A stretch of 8,341 nt of DNA from Fidelibacterota bacterium (GTDB lineage: Bacteria > Fidelibacterota > UBA2242): contig QNCV01000095.1 of the NCBI GenBank assembly GCA_003645845.1, positions 1 through 8,341 on the forward strand, given 5' to 3'. Positions 6,597 through 8,341 of this stretch are shown here, piece after piece (the stretch's first letter is position 1; each line of letters starts with the position of its first letter). The notes beneath the pieces are model-generated. The model made no database searches. It saw only the letters and a program-made list of their open reading frames with translations, and was not told where the DNA came from. Made by a program: the position numbers and the translations under genes.

Positions 6597-7451
6597 TCAT
6601 CGAGAAAAACGGGAGATAAATCTTCGAATTTCCTCCACCAACGCCGGACTGTGACTGTTGAAGTTGGTCTCCATATCAATGACAGTACTGTTTGTAATTC
6701 TATCACCGATTTTTATAATGTTTTCATGCTCATGGAGTTCATCTTTAGTTGCTGCAATAAGCAGTACGGGAATCGGGATATCCGTTAAATGAGACCAGAT
6801 TTCGTAATGTGCTAATGCCAACGCGGCTTTTTTTAATTTCCAGGGATTAGCCGCTTCGAGGTTATTGCAATATTTTTCGTATTGAGCGCGATCACTGTGG
6901 ATATCCAGGCGAAAATTGCGCAGGTACCATTTAATGACCGGTTTCATCAGAATATATAAGCGCGGTGGAAAGAGATATACAACACATTGCCAGAATTTCG
7001 GAATTCTGAAAACGGCGTTTATACCAATCAGAACCAGACACAGGGGATTTTTCTTGAGAAAACGATAACTTTCAACAATTGCCGTCGCCCCCAGGGAGCT
7101 GCCACAGAGGATAAATTTTCCATCCTGCACATTCAGCCGGTCGGTTACAATCGCAATATCCCGGGCAAAATCCTCCATTTGATAATTGACTTTTCCGTTT
7201 GTTTTTGACGAATTTTTCTCCCGGGTTTCAAGATAATATACGGGAAACTCCCTGCCCATTTCCACCAGAACAGTCTTCCATGTACTGATTAATGAAATCC
7301 AGCCGGGCACAAAGACTATTGTTGGCCGGTCAGTCTCCTTAACCGGTTTTATGAAAATAACAGACAGAGTGACCTGCTCGCCGACAGGAATGTGTTCCTC
7401 TTTATAACTAATTTCAGGAGTGTCTAAAAAACTCAGATCAGGCATCGTCAC
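6597..7451 (-). CDS. alpha/beta-fold hydrolase
   Basis: Counting from the GTG start, the 284-residue product has the alpha/beta-hydrolase landmarks in order. IVFVPGW at 45-51 is the oxyanion-hole turn. GSSLG at 117-121 is the nucleophile elbow with Ser119. IPVLLIAATKDELH places the acid at Asp237, and NSHSP places the base at His267. The cap region, about 145-215, is hydrophobic and basic (WQCVVYLFPPRLYILMKPVIKWYL), which may bind a lipid-like or membrane-near substrate. No signal peptide is present, so it is probably cytosolic. The start is uncertain: GTG at 7451 or ATG at 7445. Neither has a clear ribosome site, and either lies 9-15 bases after the upstream kinase stop, so translational coupling is likely. 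Esterase, lipase and acyltransferase-like roles are all possible. The catalytic fold is confident, the substrate is not. Confidence 0.88.
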   Translation of the reverse strand: MTMPDLSFLDTPEISYKEEHIPVGEQVTLSVIFIKPVKETDRPTIVFVPGWISLISTWKTVLVEMGREFPVYYLETREKNSSKTNGKVNYQMEDFARDIAIVTDRLNVQDGKFILCGSSLGATAIVESYRFLKKNPLCLVLIGINAVFRIPKFWQCVVYLFPPRLYILMKPVIKWYLRNFRLDIHSDRAQYEKYCNNLEAANPWKLKKAALALAHYEIWSHLTDIPIPVLLIAATKDELHEHENIIKIGDRITNSTVIDMETNFNSHSPALVEEIRRFISRFSR

Positions 7452-7460
7452 AGTTAGGAT

Positions 7461-8341
7461 TTACTTCGTTTCACTGTTCATCATTGCGTGCCATTTACGA
7501 TTCTGTTTATACAAAAGTTTGAAGGCTTTAAAATGTTTATCATAGATTTTTCGATTGGCCGGATTCGGTTTGTAACTGGCTTTAATTCCGATGTACTGAC
7601 CAATTTCTTCGAACGACTTAATATACCCCAGTGAAATACTGGCCAGCAAGGCCACACCCTTCCCGGCAGCCTGTTGCGGATCGGTGACCTGATGAATAGT
7701 CCGGTTGGTAATATCCGCCATTATCTGGCACCAGGTATCGCTCAAAGCGCCGCCCCCAACGAAATTCAGTTCATCCACGTGACCGAAGAGTTTTTCCATG
7801 GTTTCCAATGCCCAGCGGACATTCATGGCAATACCTTCGAAAACCGCACGGATTATATGAGCACGGCTGTGATTCAGTGCGAGATTAAAAAGACCGCCTC
7901 TCAGCGTGTCGTCATTCAGCGGACAGCGTTCACCGTACATCCAGGGTGTAAATATCAGACCGTCGGCGCCCGGAGCCGTGCGTTGTACCAGTTTATCCAG
8001 AATGGTGTAAATTTTATCCACATGGTACTCTTCCTTCAAGTCCCGGGCATAATAAATCACCTTTTTCTTAATCCATTCCAAACAGATCCCCATGGTATCC
8101 TGAGTACCAATACCCAGATAATATTTCTCGGGATAGGCGCTACCAATACAACCGGCATAATGCACGATGTCGATTTTCCGTTTGGTGAAATGCCCGGCTA
8201 CTCCTCCGCTGGTCCCAACGCGGATGTGCATTCTGCCGTTTTCTACGGCGCCACTGCCCAATGCGGCCGCCGAAATATCCCCTGCGCCGGCAATCACAGG
8301 CGTCCCCGATAACACACCAAGCATCTTTGCAGCGGCTTCAG
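7461..8341 (-). CDS. FGGY-family carbohydrate kinase, xylulokinase-like (C-terminal part; 5' end beyond window)
   Basis: The frame is open at the right edge: five codons (E-A-A-A-K) precede the first visible Met, and the usual N-terminal 200 or so residues are missing. Counting from that Met, GTPVIAGAGD at 7-16 carries the Asp equivalent to the catalytic base of E. coli xylulokinase (Asp233 as I recall). RVGTSG at 35-40 is a nucleotide/phosphate loop. FTPWMYGERCPL at 125-136 with RGGLFNL at 142-148 is the sugar-kinase signature region. AVFEGIAMN at 160-168 and FVGGGALSDTWCQIMAD at 188-204 form the C-terminal FGGY signature. Family members phosphorylate pentuloses, polyols or glycerol with ATP; the ERCP and RGGLFNL forms point to the xylulokinase-like branch, but the substrate cannot be fixed. 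It is the upstream gene of an operon with the hydrolase. No lesion is seen. Confidence 0.92.
   Translation of the reverse strand, partial: EAAAKMLGVLSGTPVIAGAGDISAAALGSGAVENGRMHIRVGTSGGVAGHFTKRKIDIVHYAGCIGSAYPEKYYLGIGTQDTMGICLEWIKKKVIYYARDLKEEYHVDKIYTILDKLVQRTAPGADGLIFTPWMYGERCPLNDDTLRGGLFNLALNHSRAHIIRAVFEGIAMNVRWALETMEKLFGHVDELNFVGGGALSDTWCQIMADITNRTIHQVTDPQQAAGKGVALLASISLGYIKSFEEIGQYIGIKASYKPNPANRKIYDKHFKAFKLLYKQNRKWHAMMNSETK

Noticed and set aside
6524..6706. 60-codon minus-strand ORF spanning the convergent gene ends
   Set aside because: It overlaps the 3' ends of both the PGPGW gene and the hydrolase in another frame and has no motif or ribosome site.
7674..8312. 212-codon plus-strand ORF opposite the sugar kinase
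   Set aside because: The minus strand encodes clear FGGY signatures over the whole span. The plus-strand product has no recognisable motif and is an antisense shadow of kinase codons.

Overview
The window carries fairly AT-rich bacterial DNA with a compact gene layout. It holds one very large secreted-protein gene running off the left edge, a broken OsmC-family gene, a small membrane-protein gene, and a two-gene operon whose kinase runs off the right edge. The giant protein combines beta-propeller-like repeats, fibronectin-III-like domains and cleaved-adhesin ('choice-of-anchor J') jelly rolls. That combination is typical of secreted proteins in the FCB superphylum and its relatives (Bacteroidota, Ignavibacteria, Calditrichota, Cloacimonadota, Marinimicrobia, KSB1-like lineages). 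I infer such a host but cannot name the phylum. I see no phage, transposase, CRISPR, rRNA or tRNA signal.

Left two thirds (1-5521, minus strand): a single uninterrupted reading frame of 1840 codons that begins at 5521 and is still open at base 1. It is easy to overlook because its stop lies outside the window. The product starts with a signal peptide. A propeller-like region follows, then an eleven-unit repeat with an aromatic residue seven positions before a Trp, then two FN3-like domains. Last comes a third FN3-like domain that appears to be split by two tandem jelly-roll domains.

Middle (5522-6149): an AT-rich divergent promoter region, then an OsmC-family thiol-peroxidase gene that has lost about 43 bases. 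The loss put its two halves in different frames and removed the segment leading to the first catalytic cysteine. The junction lies exactly where a short direct repeat would be expected, so slippage is the likely cause. A clear hairpin terminator follows.

Right third (6150-8341): a small PGPGW-type membrane protein on the plus strand converges on a minus-strand operon. In transcription order the operon is an FGGY sugar kinase (C-terminal part only) and then an alpha/beta hydrolase, nine bases apart or fifteen if the hydrolase uses its second possible start. The kinase suggests pentose or polyol catabolism, and the hydrolase substrate is unknown. I found no evidence for a wholly new system. The items most worth a second look are the OsmC deletion and the architecture of the giant secreted protein.
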